From contig NZ_JAAHBQ010000077.1 in NCBI RefSeq assembly GCF_020144665.1, positions 213 through 39,550 on the forward strand: DNA of 39,338 bases, written 5' to 3'. The translations under genes were made by a program, and so were the position numbers. The notes under the pieces were generated by a model. The model had not been told where the DNA came from. It worked only from the letters and a program-made list of their open reading frames with translations, and did not search any database. This DNA comes from Oscillatoria salina IIICB1 (lineage in GTDB: Bacteria > Cyanobacteriota > Cyanobacteriia > Cyanobacteriales > SIO1D9). This document shows, piece by piece, positions 7,935-15,872 of this stretch (within the stretch, counting starts at the first letter, position 1; each line of letters starts with the position of its first letter).

Positions 7935-8107
7935 GTTCAGTTATCAGGGAACAGTTAGCACGTACCCACATCTACAAGCTATCAGTGAAAAGTTAGCAGT
8001 TTTTATGCCCTTGAATCTGTTAGTTCCACATTGTTTAATCTCTTCCACTGACTGGTAACTGGTAACTGTTCACTGTTCACTGACAACCCCAATCCCCAGT
8101 CCCCGAT
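7935..8107. repeat. composite intergenic repeat (CAGTTATCAG and C-rich modules)
   Basis: Left part: GTTCAGTTATCAGGGAACAG followed by TTAGCACGTACCC and a second, diverged copy. Right part, in reverse orientation: ACTGGTAACTGGTAACTGTT, then CACTGTTCACTGAC, ending in CCCCAATCCCCAGTCCCC. The two halves are partly complementary, so the unit can fold. It fills the mraY-response regulator gap. Confidence 0.75.
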
Positions 8108-8156
8108 CGCCGCTAACTTGCTACATTTGAAGTAAGTAGCAATAAGGAAAATCAAG

Positions 8157-8849
8157 ATGGCAGAAACATCAAAACTACTACTGGTAGATGACGAACCCGG
8201 CTTGCGCGAAGCTGTTCAAGCTTATCTTGAAAGCGAAGATGAATTTGAGGTTGAGGTAGCCAGTAATGCTAAACAAGCTTGGGAGTTAGTACAAAAAGAC
8301 CCACCGGATTTGGTGATTTCTGACATTATGATGCCGGATGTGGATGGTTATCAGTTCCTCAAACAGCTACGAGAAGATCCTCGCTTTAAGTCGCTTCCGG
8401 TAGTTTTTCTCACAGCCCGTGGGATGACTAGCGATCGCATTCAAGGTTATCAAGCTGGTTGTGATGCTTATTTACCTAAACCTTTCGATCCTGATGAGTT
8501 GGTGGCGATCGTTCATAATCTTTTAGAAAGACGTGCTGTTTCTGCGGAAACTGGCGATAGTTCTGAGTTAGAAAAGATTGCCCGGGAAATTGCTGATATT
8601 AAGAATATCCTCGGTCAAAATTCTGGTATCGCCCAAACTCCCTCGCCAATTAAGATTGAGTTAACTCCTAGAGAACAAAGTGTCCTCGATTTAGTCGCTC
8701 AAGGTTTAATGAATAAAGAAATTGCTAGTCGTCTCAAAACTAGCGTTAGAAATGTAGAAAAGTACGTGAGTAGGTTGTTTAGTAAGACGGGAACTAACAG
8801 CCGTACTGAGTTGGTCCGTTTTGCTTTAAAACACGGGCTGACAACTTAA
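8157..8849 (+). CDS. NarL/FixJ-family response regulator (Rre1/Ycf29-like)
   Basis: A 230-residue two-component regulator. The receiver domain (about 5-125) has Asp11/Asp12, phospho-acceptor Asp56 in VISDIMMPDVDG, Thr86 and Lys108 in YLPKPF, so it looks competent for phosphorylation. A linker leads to a LuxR/NarL helix-turn-helix (about 165-228: LTPREQSVLDLVAQGLMNKE, then VRNVEKYVSRLFSKTGTNSR). No kinase gene is adjacent. It most resembles the cyanobacterial/plastid Rre1/Ycf29 group by its C-terminal TGTNSRTELVRFA, but I cannot separate it from paralogues without a tree. AAGGAAAA lies upstream of the ATG, and a strong terminator follows. Confidence 0.9.
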   Translation: MAETSKLLLVDDEPGLREAVQAYLESEDEFEVEVASNAKQAWELVQKDPPDLVISDIMMPDVDGYQFLKQLREDPRFKSLPVVFLTARGMTSDRIQGYQAGCDAYLPKPFDPDELVAIVHNLLERRAVSAETGDSSELEKIAREIADIKNILGQNSGIAQTPSPIKIELTPREQSVLDLVAQGLMNKEIASRLKTSVRNVEKYVSRLFSKTGTNSRTELVRFALKHGLTT

Positions 8850-8896
8850 AATTTTACTACCTTATTTTTCTTTTTTTGTCAAGAGTAAATATTGCA

Positions 8897-8929
8897 AGCG
8901 GATTTGAGGATCGTTTTCCCAAATCCGCT
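8897..8929 (+). terminator. strong hairpin after the response regulator gene
   Basis: AGCGGATTTG (8897-8906) pairs perfectly with CAAATCCGCT (8920-8929), a 10-bp stem followed by ATCTTCTTTG. It lies 48 bases past the stop at 8849 and should end that transcript. Confidence 0.75.
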
Positions 8930-9089
8930 ATCTTCTTTGCCTAAAACTGTTACTGACAAGTTTATGAAGTTTAATAAATTTATTTTAATTTTGATGGCTT
9001 TTTCTTATCTTTCTTCGCAGAAATTGATATTCTCGTAAATAGTTACAAAAAGCTATTTGTCTAATTTAAATTATTCGATCTAAATTCTG

Positions 9090-9260
9090 AGCAAAATCCA
9101 GGAGCAACCGTAAGTATTCTTACTCCCATAAACATCAACGAAAAGATGCTTCGGTAGCTAGTTTTACTCGCTAACCTTAAGGGAACTCAGTCAGGAAAGC
9201 GATGTTTCCCCAATGAAGAAAGCGATCTGAAAGCTAAGTTCAGGACGGATAATTTTTAGT
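9090..9260 (+). other. possible structured RNA leader before a small membrane ORF
   Basis: The 455-base gap 8850-9304 holds a terminator and then this stretch of successive potential hairpins: GTAAG/CTTAC (about 9110-9123), GGTAGC/GCTAACC (about 9153-9176), GGGAAC/GTTTCCC (about 9181-9210) and CTGAA/TTCAG (about 9227-9243). The motif GAAAGCGAT occurs twice. It leads into the ORF at 9305. I could not match it to any riboswitch class I know, and the pairing was done by eye. Confidence 0.3.
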
Positions 9261-9304
9261 TGGCAAATAAGCTCTGATGAATTCATTTTTGAGAAACAAA
9301 AGAT

Positions 9305-9418
9305 ATGAAAACCGTACAAAAAAGACACTTAGGTCAATCAATTGGTTTGGCGCTTGTTTTAGCTTTAATGAGCGTAGGAGTAATTGTTTTGATGATGATG
9401 CAAAGTGGTAGCTTCTAA
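9305..9418 (+). CDS. 37-residue single-span membrane peptide
   Basis: ORF of 38 codons with a cationic N-terminus (MKTVQKRHLGQS) and one long hydrophobic helix (IGLALVLALMSVGVIVLMMM) ending QSGSF. It fits a small inner- or thylakoid-membrane peptide with the positive end in the cytoplasm. No family recognised. It has only a weak purine stretch as a ribosome-binding site, so coding status is inferred from the helix alone. Confidence 0.45.
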   Translation: MKTVQKRHLGQSIGLALVLALMSVGVIVLMMMQSGSF

Positions 9419-9447
9419 TTACCAAAGCATTAATAGTTCAACAAAGT

Positions 9448-9469
9448 GGAGGCGCGATCGATCGCCTCC
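9448..9469. terminator. GC-rich hairpin with a GATCGATC loop
   Basis: GGAGGCG (9448-9454) pairs with CGCCTCC (9463-9469) around CGATCGAT. It lies 30 bases after the ORF ending at 9418 and could end its transcript, but no T-run follows directly, so it may only be a structured HIP1-like site. Confidence 0.3.
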
Positions 9470-9474
9470 TGGCA

Positions 9475-9754
9475 AACACTGGAAAACAACTTTTTCATTT
9501 ACCAGAAAAACTGGGTTTAAAGCCTCGCCCTTTAGATGATTTCTTGCCGACTTATGGTGAGAAACCCATTAGGCGGAAATCGTCACCGAAAGCGAATTAA
9601 GCGAGGATTATATCGTTCGGGAAATGGCAGTTCGATCGATGCTGACTGCAACGGTGCGGCTAAGATCCTTAAAAAAGTAGCGGCGACTTTGAAGTTTTCT
9701 CTCAAAGGAGTCAGTAGGGGCGCTTTGACTACGCCAAATAGAGTCAATTTTTAG
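9475..9754 (+). pseudogene. tnpB: decayed C-terminal part of an IS200/IS605-family tnpB
   Basis: Only the last portion of a TnpB-type RNA-guided nuclease remains. One frame gives RPLDDFLPTYGEKP and then hits TAA at 9598. A second frame, shifted by one, gives KRIKRGLYRSGNGSSIDADC, then NGAAKILKKVA and finally VSRGALTTPNRVNF before TAG at 9752-9754. These are the usual C-terminal landmarks of cyanobacterial TnpB, including the DADxNGA segment carrying the last RuvC acidic residue. The net frameshift lies between about 9567 and 9596. The catalytic core and the zinc-finger CxxC pairs are absent, so it is non-functional. Confidence 0.7.
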
Positions 9755-9767
9755 ATGGCTTAAGAAT

Positions 9768-9797
9768 CCCCTCCCTCCGCGTTGCTAAAGGGAGGGG
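9768..9797 (+). mobile_element. right-end hairpin of an IS200/IS605-type element
   Basis: Perfect 9-bp stem CCCCTCCCT (9768-9776) with AGGGAGGGG (9789-9797), 14 bases after the tnpB remnant stop, flanked by GAAT before and AGCAGTCAA after. Subterminal hairpins of this kind mark the 3' end in this IS family, where TnpA recognises them. No tnpA and no left end are visible. Confidence 0.65.
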
Positions 9798-9802
9798 AGC
9801 AG

Positions 9803-10516
9803 TCAAATACAAATGAGAATATTTTTTCCGTGGGTATCAGTACCGCAAGTATCGAACAAGCCGTATTTGGCACTCAATTTTTGCACTCGTTCGGTTTGTT
9901 TTGGGCTTGGTTGCCAAGGATTCGGACGGTTATAACCATAATAAGTTTCAACCCCATCAATTCCTAACTCAGCCGCAGCCGGAATTAAATCCTCAACCTG
10001 ACGTTTATTTTGATAGCGGGCTGGATGGGCTAAAACTGCTAACCCACCTGCGGTATGAATAGCATCGATAACAGTTTTCGCCCCAGCTTCTAAATCTCTA
10101 GAATCATTTCCTTGTAAATAAGGCTGTAAGACAGGATGTTCGGGATCGAAAGCATAACCGAGAATGTGTACTGTTATTTCCAGTAATTGGGCATCAATTT
10201 CTGCGCCTGTCCACAAATGAGGCAAAAATTCAGAATCAGTTTGCTGACGAGCTTTGTCTAACCAACTTTGAGCAACTTGATAGCCTTGAGCGCTATGATG
10301 ATCCGTAATTGCCAATCCTTTCAAGCCAATTTTAACAGCTTGTTGAATTAGTGCTTCTGGTTTTAGTTGTCCATCTGAGTAAATAGTATGCAAATGAAAG
10401 TTGTAGCGAGTCGGACAACTATCTGCTTGTATGGTTGACCAAACTTGTTTGAGTAAAGTTACATTTTGTGCTGCTGAGTTTGATGAAACAGAAGCCTGAA
10501 GAATGTTGACAGACAT
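9803..10516 (-). CDS. PHP-domain phosphoesterase (RNase AM/YciV-like)
   Basis: A 237-residue metal-dependent phosphoesterase of the PHP superfamily. Ligand motifs are all present: HLHTIYSDG (His41, His43, Asp48), ITDHHS (Asp72, His73, His74), GAEIDA (Glu106), LAHPARY (His164) and GTDTHG (Asp227, His229). The closest described functions in this group are 5'-3' trimming of small RNAs or hydrolysis of 3',5'-bisphosphate nucleotides; the substrate cannot be told here. The last residues (ICI) and the TGA stop read into the flank of the IS right-end hairpin, so the extreme C-terminus appears to be rewritten by the insertion. All metal ligands are upstream of it. Confidence 0.9.
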   Translation of the reverse strand: MSVNILQASVSSNSAAQNVTLLKQVWSTIQADSCPTRYNFHLHTIYSDGQLKPEALIQQAVKIGLKGLAITDHHSAQGYQVAQSWLDKARQQTDSEFLPHLWTGAEIDAQLLEITVHILGYAFDPEHPVLQPYLQGNDSRDLEAGAKTVIDAIHTAGGLAVLAHPARYQNKRQVEDLIPAAAELGIDGVETYYGYNRPNPWQPSPKQTERVQKLSAKYGLFDTCGTDTHGKNILICI

Positions 10517-10758
10517 AAACGCCTCGGAGATGGTACTGTCTTGCTAGAGAATTATCTAATTCACTGTTTCTGCTCTAGTGGTGACAATTGAGCAAGGCTC
10601 AAACATTTCTAATTGTTACGATCCACAATAGCAAAACAAATTCAAAATGGCAGGTATCGGTTGGAAGACAAAATCCTCAAATAGGCTTCTGCCTTGGTTT
10701 ATAAGTTTTAATTTTGATTATAGGATGTTTGAGTCTAATTTTTTTTATGGAATTTGCC

Positions 10759-10787
10759 TTGACATAATTAATATTCTATGATAATAA
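10759..10787 (+). promoter_or_regulatory. sigma-70-type promoter candidate
   Basis: Consensus TTGACA at 10759-10764 with TAATAA at 10782-10787 (17-base spacing); GATAAT at 10780 is an alternative with 15. No gene follows on the plus strand, so it would drive the candidate RNA below. Confidence 0.35.
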
Positions 10788-10789
10788 AT

Positions 10790-10854
10790 AGGGATTTGTT
10801 AGCGATCGCTGATTTTGAGCGAAGTCGCAAGCTCTTCTGACTCTCAAGTTTTTT
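10790..10854 (+). ncRNA. candidate intergenic small RNA
   Basis: Downstream of the promoter-like site a short transcript would end in a terminator-like hairpin. TTGAG (10815-10819) pairs with CTCAA (10843-10847), and inside it GAAG (10821-10824) pairs with CTTC (10834-10837); six Ts follow at 10849-10854. The 622-base gap 10517-11138 otherwise holds only a GTAGAGAC inverted repeat and a hairpin near 11074-11111, and I see no convincing protein gene in it. Confidence 0.28.
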
Positions 10855-10920
10855 CAGTTCTGAATATCTTAGTCAAAAATTAATACCATTTACCAAAACC
10901 AATGCTACAGACACAGACCC

Positions 10921-10949
10921 TGTAGAGACTAAAATGCAACGTCTCTACA
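10921..10949. repeat. GTAGAGAC inverted repeat
   Basis: TGTAGAGAC (10921-10929) and GTCTCTACA (10941-10949) are perfect inverted copies around TAAAATGCAAC. A related sequence with ACGTCTCTACA occurs at 32704-32729, which suggests a dispersed repeat. Confidence 0.6.
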
Positions 10950-11073
10950 CAAGATTATGTAGTGCAGTTAAAGCAAATTGGTATAACTTTTACTCGAAGG
11001 AATCAGTAAGCAAATATTCTCACTTTGAAACTTTATTAAAAATTCAGCTAGTAATTTGTGTTTTGCAAGAAGG

Positions 11074-11111
11074 CGCGGTTTCCGACCTATTTGGTAGTAG
11101 AGAAAACCGCG
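11074..11111 (-). terminator. possible terminator after the HetZ-like gene
   Basis: CGCGGTTT (11074-11081) pairs with AAACCGCG (11104-11111). On the minus strand it lies 28 bases past the stop at 11139, followed by a weak pyrimidine run (TTCTTG). The loop is long, so the call is tentative. Confidence 0.4.
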
Positions 11112-11138
11112 ATTTTGGTTAATAAACAATGACCCCGA

Positions 11139-12335
11139 TTAAATGTCATGAGTGTTACGAGTTTTCCAAGCAGCTTCGAGCAATTCCGTCCAGCGCTTTT
11201 GCACTTTTTTCGTAGTACAGCCCAAAGCTTGAGCAATTTCTTCGTCGCTTTTTTTCTCACGTTTTAGCTCTAAAAGTTGTCGCTGTTGGTCAGAAAGGGT
11301 TTCAATAAATACTTCCCATTGTTGTTCGGTCATGCCTAATTTTTGGTCGAGATCGGCTCCTAGCCACTGATGAACTAATTTCCAGTGAGAAGAGCGAGCG
11401 AATTTTTCGACATGGTATTTAAAGCGCTGTTGCAGATAGTCGCGTTCGCGAGGAGTTAGACCGAGAATTTCGTCGATTTCGCTAGCAGTGAGGTCTTGCA
11501 GTTTCAAAGTTAAATAATTAGCGCAGTCAGCATGACCTTGAGATTCGAGGTATTCAAACAAAGAAGAGATAATGCGATCGCGTAGCACTGAGTCAGAAGG
11601 ATCGGTAGTTTCGGCAACCATTGACTCGCGTACCTGCTGTACCGCCGCCGATCGCTGTTGGGCGATCGCGTCTTCTCCTTTGGGAAATTCGGCTGCTTGT
11701 TCGATATCTACGGCTGTCTCATTCGGCATCCGACGAGCAAAAGTTTGCGCTCTGAGGATAATCAGTTGTTGAGAGTAGCCATTCGGTAAGTTAATCCGAC
11801 GTTTAGCATACTGCTCGGTAAAACCCATATACTCAGCTAATTCGAGCTTAGTACGTGGTTGATAGTCAGGAGGAACATCATTTTCTCGACGAAAAGCTTT
11901 CAGAGATTCAGTGTAGAAATCTTGCAAGAAATCCTCGATCAGGTTGTAGCGAGCATTAAACCCTAATTGCGCTCCTGTCGGCGCAATGTGACGATAAACC
12001 ATCACGCTGAGGTTGCTGTGTAATTCAACCCGACCTTGTTTAGAACCGAGTTTGTAGTAGGATAAATGTTTATTCAAGCGATGACGCGCCAAAGACAACT
12101 GCCAAGCACGAACCTCACCAGTTTTTTGAATGCGATCGCTATGAGCGCAAACTCGTTCTACTTCACAAGCAATGCGAGTTGCTACTGCCTCAACTGAAGC
12201 AGATTTAACTCCGATACGAGAGTATAATTCCTCTTGAATCAGTTCTTTTAATGGTTGTTGTTCTTCTACCCCTTCCGGACAAAGAGCCCGATCGCAAGAA
12301 GAGTGATTGAGAGAGTTATCAATTTTTAAGTTCAT
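11139..12335 (-). CDS. hetZ: HetZ-family regulator with sigma-like helix-turn-helix regions
   Basis: The ATG at 12335 gives 398 residues (MNLKIDNSLNHSS...). The open frame continues upstream to 12668, but that 111-residue stretch looks like translated leader. The body contains LGSKQGRVELHSNLS, LGFNARYNLIEDFLQDFYTE, YMGFTEQYAKRRINLP, LTASEIDEILGLTPRERDYL, and a C-terminal LSDQQRQLLELKREKKSDEE with QALGCTTKKVQKRW, which reads as sigma-region-4-like HTH segments. From memory this matches HetZ, an early regulator of heterocyst differentiation in Anabaena that also occurs in filamentous species without heterocysts. Length agrees with HetZ (about 400). The DNA targets and any role here cannot be read from sequence. 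Confidence 0.65.
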   Translation of the reverse strand: MNLKIDNSLNHSSCDRALCPEGVEEQQPLKELIQEELYSRIGVKSASVEAVATRIACEVERVCAHSDRIQKTGEVRAWQLSLARHRLNKHLSYYKLGSKQGRVELHSNLSVMVYRHIAPTGAQLGFNARYNLIEDFLQDFYTESLKAFRRENDVPPDYQPRTKLELAEYMGFTEQYAKRRINLPNGYSQQLIILRAQTFARRMPNETAVDIEQAAEFPKGEDAIAQQRSAAVQQVRESMVAETTDPSDSVLRDRIISSLFEYLESQGHADCANYLTLKLQDLTASEIDEILGLTPRERDYLQQRFKYHVEKFARSSHWKLVHQWLGADLDQKLGMTEQQWEVFIETLSDQQRQLLELKREKKSDEEIAQALGCTTKKVQKRWTELLEAAWKTRNTHDI

Positions 12336-12785
12336 GGTAATGCCCCAAACAAAGTGTGATAGACGCATGGGCAGTTTGCTGCACGGCTTCCCCAATTGTG
12401 GGTAAGGGTGAAGTCTTCCAACGAGCAAATTCAAGCCGAAGATGTAGGTTCCCTTATCCGAGTGGGAGTTGAGTTTTTCTTTTTCTCTCTCCCTTTCCAA
12501 ACTGCCTACAATTTGAATGTAGATGCCTATCCTTGGCTCTTGGGCTATCCCTGTGTCACAATTAAAATCTCGATCTCGCGCTTCACTTTTACCATTACCG
12601 AGTTTCGGTTGGTCAAAAGCAATAAAACCCTTGTTGAGCGGGTATTTCAGAGCTGAAAATAGTTTCAAATTGCCCTGCCGCTAGCTATAAAAGCTGCCCT
12701 TTTTATTGAGACGCTTAGAAAATTGTCTTGTTTCCTTGGAGCATCAGGGGATTGACGATTGAGCGCTAATTAATCGCTTTTGCGG
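12336..12785 (-). promoter_or_regulatory. long leader/promoter region of the HetZ-like gene
   Basis: A 450-base stretch without a credible gene on either strand. The part nearest the start (12336-12668) stays open in the hetZ frame but has low-complexity, unconserved-looking translation. GGGGCATTACC precedes the ATG at a workable ribosome-binding distance. No clear -10/-35 pair or known operator could be picked by eye. The far end also contains the downstream region of the convergently placed YciO gene. Confidence 0.35.
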
Positions 12786-13445
12786 CTAGCTACCAGTGGT
12801 GATGGTTAGCCAATCTTCGACTGCTTCCCATCCTAAACCCTGACGGGCGATCGCTGGTTCGTCGCTAGTCATATCGATAATGGTAGAAACTTGAAAACCT
12901 GGTTCGGAATCGTCATCAATAATAATATCGACTAGATTCTCCAGAGCATCAAACAATCTCGCTTTTTCCAAGCCAATTGTCGGAAATTTTCCTTCTTCGT
13001 TCGGTAAATGAGCCGAAGTTGAAATTACCGGATTGCCTAACGCTTGTAAAAGTGCCTGACAAACCTGATTATCGGGAACGCGAATTCCCGTGGTTTTGCG
13101 TTTGGGACTCATTACCAAGCGAGGTACTAGCTTGGTTGCAGGTAAAAGGAAAGTAAATGGTCCGGGAATCAGGCGCTTCATAATTTTATAGGCGCGATCG
13201 TTTACCAAAGCGTATTCTGAGATATTGGACAGTGACGAACATAAAAATGTCAGGGGCTTATCATTAGATAATTGTTTGAGTTGTCTAACTCTTTCTACTG
13301 CCGATTTGACATTTAAGTCACAACCGATCGCATAAACGGTATCTGTAGGATATAGCATCACTGCTCCGTCTTGCAGTGCGCTTTTGATTTCTTCTATTCG
13401 GCGTTCTTGGGGTGTTTCCGGATGAATAGAGTAATAAATAGCCAC
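12786..13445 (-). CDS. YrdC/Sua5-domain protein, YciO subfamily
   Basis: A 219-residue YrdC-fold protein, related to the enzyme that makes threonylcarbamoyl-AMP for the t6A37 tRNA modification. Key segments: VMLYPTDTVYAIGCDL, RLIPGPFTFLLPATKLVP, KRKTTGIRVPDN and GNPVISTSAHLP. The PKRKTTGIRVPDN pattern and overall length resemble E. coli YciO more than TsaC, so bona fide synthase activity is uncertain. The frame opens with TTG at 13454, but the GTG at 13445 gives MAIYYSIHPETPQERRI, which aligns with the YciO N-terminus. TsaB, another t6A component, lies 5 kb away at 18440-19108. Confidence 0.88.
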   Translation of the reverse strand: MAIYYSIHPETPQERRIEEIKSALQDGAVMLYPTDTVYAIGCDLNVKSAVERVRQLKQLSNDKPLTFLCSSLSNISEYALVNDRAYKIMKRLIPGPFTFLLPATKLVPRLVMSPKRKTTGIRVPDNQVCQALLQALGNPVISTSAHLPNEEGKFPTIGLEKARLFDALENLVDIIIDDDSEPGFQVSTIIDMTSDEPAIARQGLGWEAVEDWLTITTGS

Positions 13446-13460
13446 GATCTTCAAAATTAA

Positions 13461-13643
13461 GGTGATTGGGGACTGGGGATTGGGGACTGGGTTCAGTTAT
13501 CAGTGAACAGTTACCAGTTACCAGTGAATAGTTAACAGCGATCGCTTTGTCATCCAATTCTTCATCTGTCTTCCTAATCTCCTCTATCTCCAATCTTTAC
13601 TGATTACTGGATAACTCCTAACGGGTACGTGCGGGTACGTGCT
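13461..13643. repeat. composite intergenic repeat
   Basis: Starts with G-rich heptads (GGGGACTGGGGATTGGGG), continues with TTCAGTTATCAGTGAACAGT and TACCAGTTACCAGTGAATAG, passes a pyrimidine-rich centre, and ends with two direct copies of GGGTACGTGC at 13624-13643. It fills most of the YciO-larC gap. Confidence 0.8.
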
Positions 13644-13727
13644 AATTAATAACTTCTCACTGGTAAGTGTTGAATTTCCACTTCATAAGTAATAATAAAC
13701 ATCGATCGTCATTATCATTAAAGATAA

Positions 13728-14978
13728 ATGAGAAAAGTTGCTTATCTTGAATGTCCAACTGGAATTGCTGGCGATATGTGTTTGGGTGCGTTGGTGGATG
13801 CTGGTGTTCCTCTAGATTACCTTGTTGGTAAACTGCAAAGTTTGGGGTTAGAGCAAGAGTACCGTTTGCGGGCTGAAAAAGTGCGTCGTAATGCTCAAAT
13901 AGCAACTAAAGTTTACGTGGATTTACTTCACTTGCATCATTCGGCTGACGAGTCCGATCATCACTCTGCACGACATTTACCAGAAATTGAAGCTTTAATT
14001 CAAGCTGCGGAGTTACCTTTTCAAGCGAAAAGTTGGAGTTTGCAGGTTTTTCGTCAACTGGCGATCGCTGAGGGTGCAGTACACGGAATCTCTCCAGAAA
14101 AGGTTCATTTTCATGAAGTTGGTGCTACTGATGCCATTGTAGACATTGTTGGCACTTGTTTGGGGCTGGATTGGTTGGGTATTTGCGAATTATTTTGTTC
14201 AGCGCTTCCGACTGGAGGGGGTACGGTGAAGGCTGCTCATGGTATCTTACCAGTGCCAGTTCCGGCGGTGTTAAAGCTTTTGTCTCAGCGTCAAGTCCCA
14301 GTTTACAGTAATGGGATTGAAAAGGAACTGGTAACGCCAACTGGGGCGGCGATCGCTACTACTTTAGCAACTAATTTTGGTTCTCCACCACCGATGCAAA
14401 TTGAGACAATTGGTTTAGGCGCAGGTTCCCAAGAGTTTGCTATTCCCAATATTTTACGCCTTTGGGTCGGTCAAGAGACTGGAAATGTCACCAAATCGGA
14501 TAATCTGGGTGAGATAGAAACGATCGCGACTCTCCAAACACAGATAGACGATCTTAGTCCGCAGGCGATCGCATATACTTTCGATAGATTATTTGCAGCC
14601 GGAGCGGTAGATGTCTTTACGCAACCAATTAATATGAAAAAATCTCGTTCCGGAATCTTATTAACAGTTATTTGTCCCCCAGAAAAAATCGCCGCTTGCG
14701 AAACAGTTATCTTTCGTGAAACCACAACTTTAGGTATTCGCCGCTTAACTCAACCCAGAACAATTTTACCTAGAGAAATTCAACAAGTTAAAACTGAATA
14801 TGGTACAGTCCGAGTAAAAATTGCCTTTCAAGGAAATCCCGAAGCCAAAAATATTCTTAACGTCCAACCAGAATACGAAGACTGCGCCCAAATCGCGAGA
14901 GAAAATAACCTACCTTGGCGAGTTATCTACCAAATGGTACTTGATGCGTGGCATCGTCAAAACGCAGCAAATCACTAA
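13728..14978 (+). CDS. larC: nickel pincer cofactor biosynthesis protein LarC
   Basis: LarC inserts nickel into the pyridinium-dithiocarboxylate precursor of the nickel-pincer nucleotide cofactor of lactate racemase and related epimerases. The 416-residue protein begins [20 protein letters not shown], the family signature, and continues with [52 protein letters not shown] and [14 protein letters not shown]. The His-rich stretch [14 protein letters not shown] near residues 65-78 may bind metal. In Lactiplantibacillus LarC is made through a programmed frameshift; here it is one uninterrupted frame. larB, larE and larA are not in the window. Confidence 0.93.
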   Translation: MRKVAYLECPTGIAGDMCLGALVDAGVPLDYLVGKLQSLGLEQEYRLRAEKVRRNAQIATKVYVDLLHLHHSADESDHHSARHLPEIEALIQAAELPFQAKSWSLQVFRQLAIAEGAVHGISPEKVHFHEVGATDAIVDIVGTCLGLDWLGICELFCSALPTGGGTVKAAHGILPVPVPAVLKLLSQRQVPVYSNGIEKELVTPTGAAIATTLATNFGSPPPMQIETIGLGAGSQEFAIPNILRLWVGQETGNVTKSDNLGEIETIATLQTQIDDLSPQAIAYTFDRLFAAGAVDVFTQPINMKKSRSGILLTVICPPEKIAACETVIFRETTTLGIRRLTQPRTILPREIQQVKTEYGTVRVKIAFQGNPEAKNILNVQPEYEDCAQIARENNLPWRVIYQMVLDAWHRQNAANH

Positions 14979-15039
14979 TAATTTTGTTCTTAAATATTTT
15001 TCATTGTCGTCAATTATGCCTATTTCAATCTATCAAATC

Positions 15040-15661
15040 TCAATCTGTAATTACCTCTCCCAAACGCTTCAAAATACGCAATACCTCGCCTAACTCATGC
15101 CGTCTGGGAAATAGAGAAAACGTCCGCGATACATCATACTCAGAAGCATCTTCCTGAATTAATAACTTCAAAAAAACAAACTCATCACCATTAGTAGCCA
15201 TCCCAAAAACTGGACGTGCGGGGTTAGGATTTGCTAGGATATAAGCTAATAATTGTGGAAGTGCAGCCGGAACGGGAATACTTGTTCGTTTCGATTCTAC
15301 CACTAAAATCCATAGAGAATTTTGGACTACCAATCCATCAATCAAACCACGAATTATCTCTTGAGAATCTTCCAGTTCTAGGGTAATATTTTGAGGAGAG
15401 TGAATCCGAAATGGTGGGTCGAGAAAACCTGCAAGTTCTAATAAAATTTACTGTACCTTCGAGGAGTAAACGATCGCTACGATGGTAATCATAGCGCCTT
15501 TTGATGCGATTAACCCCTACTTGTTCGGCTTCGCTCAATTCCGGTAAATCATCAATCCATTCAGAAAAGAAGCGATCGCTATCAGTCTGACATAAATTGA
15601 AACGCTCCTCAAGGTCATTCCAAGTTTTAATCGTTTCCGTAACTGCTACACTTGTAACCAT
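15040..15661 (-). pseudogene. frameshifted PD-(D/E)XK-type (restriction endonuclease-like) gene
   Basis: Two open segments on the minus strand make one family member. The 5' part (ATG at 15661) gives WNDLEERFNLCQTDSDRFF, then ELSEAEQVGVNRIKRRYDYH and RLLLEGTVNF. The 3' part gives IRGLIDGLVVQNSLWILVVE followed by SKRTSIPVPAALPQLLAY and FSLFPRRHELGEVL. Between them the correct continuation, LLELAGFLDPPFRIHSPQNI, is readable in the other frame at about 15370-15450, so the break is a small deletion near 15445-15455. Homologues are usually single cyanobacterial proteins of about 200 residues labelled restriction endonuclease subunit R; I know of no demonstrated function. The gene is broken unless the shift is a sequencing error. 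Confidence 0.75.
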
Positions 15662-15802
15662 CAATGTTCATCCCTATCGAGAATTGACGCGAAGTGCGTA
15701 ACTCAAGACAAGAGCTATCTAAGCAAATTATAAATTAACAAACAGAAGAATTAGTTATTATCTTAATCATTGGTTAAAAAAGTTATTAACAAGCTACGAA
15801 AA

Positions 15803-15861
15803 CAGCCAGCATTGGAAATACTGGCTGAGATTTTATTTGACTAACGAGTGCGAAAACACTC
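15803..15861 (-). terminator. double hairpin after the lipoprotein gene
   Basis: Reading the minus strand from the stop at 15873: GAGTG/CACTC (15846-15861), then CAGCCAG/CTGGCTG (15803-15827) followed by TTTTCG. The second stem has ATTTTATTT on its other side, so it may work in both directions. Confidence 0.6.
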
Positions 15862-15872
15862 ACGACAAACTA

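Noticed and set aside
10934-11122. 62-codon plus-strand ORF in the gap before the HetZ-like gene
   Set aside because: It starts inside the GTAGAGAC inverted repeat, has no ribosome-binding site, and its end overlaps a hairpin; the translation shows no conserved pattern.
12336-12668. N-terminal extension of the HetZ-like protein to 509 residues
   Set aside because: The extra 111 residues look like translated leader DNA. The ATG at 12335 gives the usual family length.
13318-13593. 91-codon minus-strand ORF over the repeat and YciO start
   Set aside because: It is largely repeat translation (PSPQSPVPN type) and overlaps the YciO gene in another frame.
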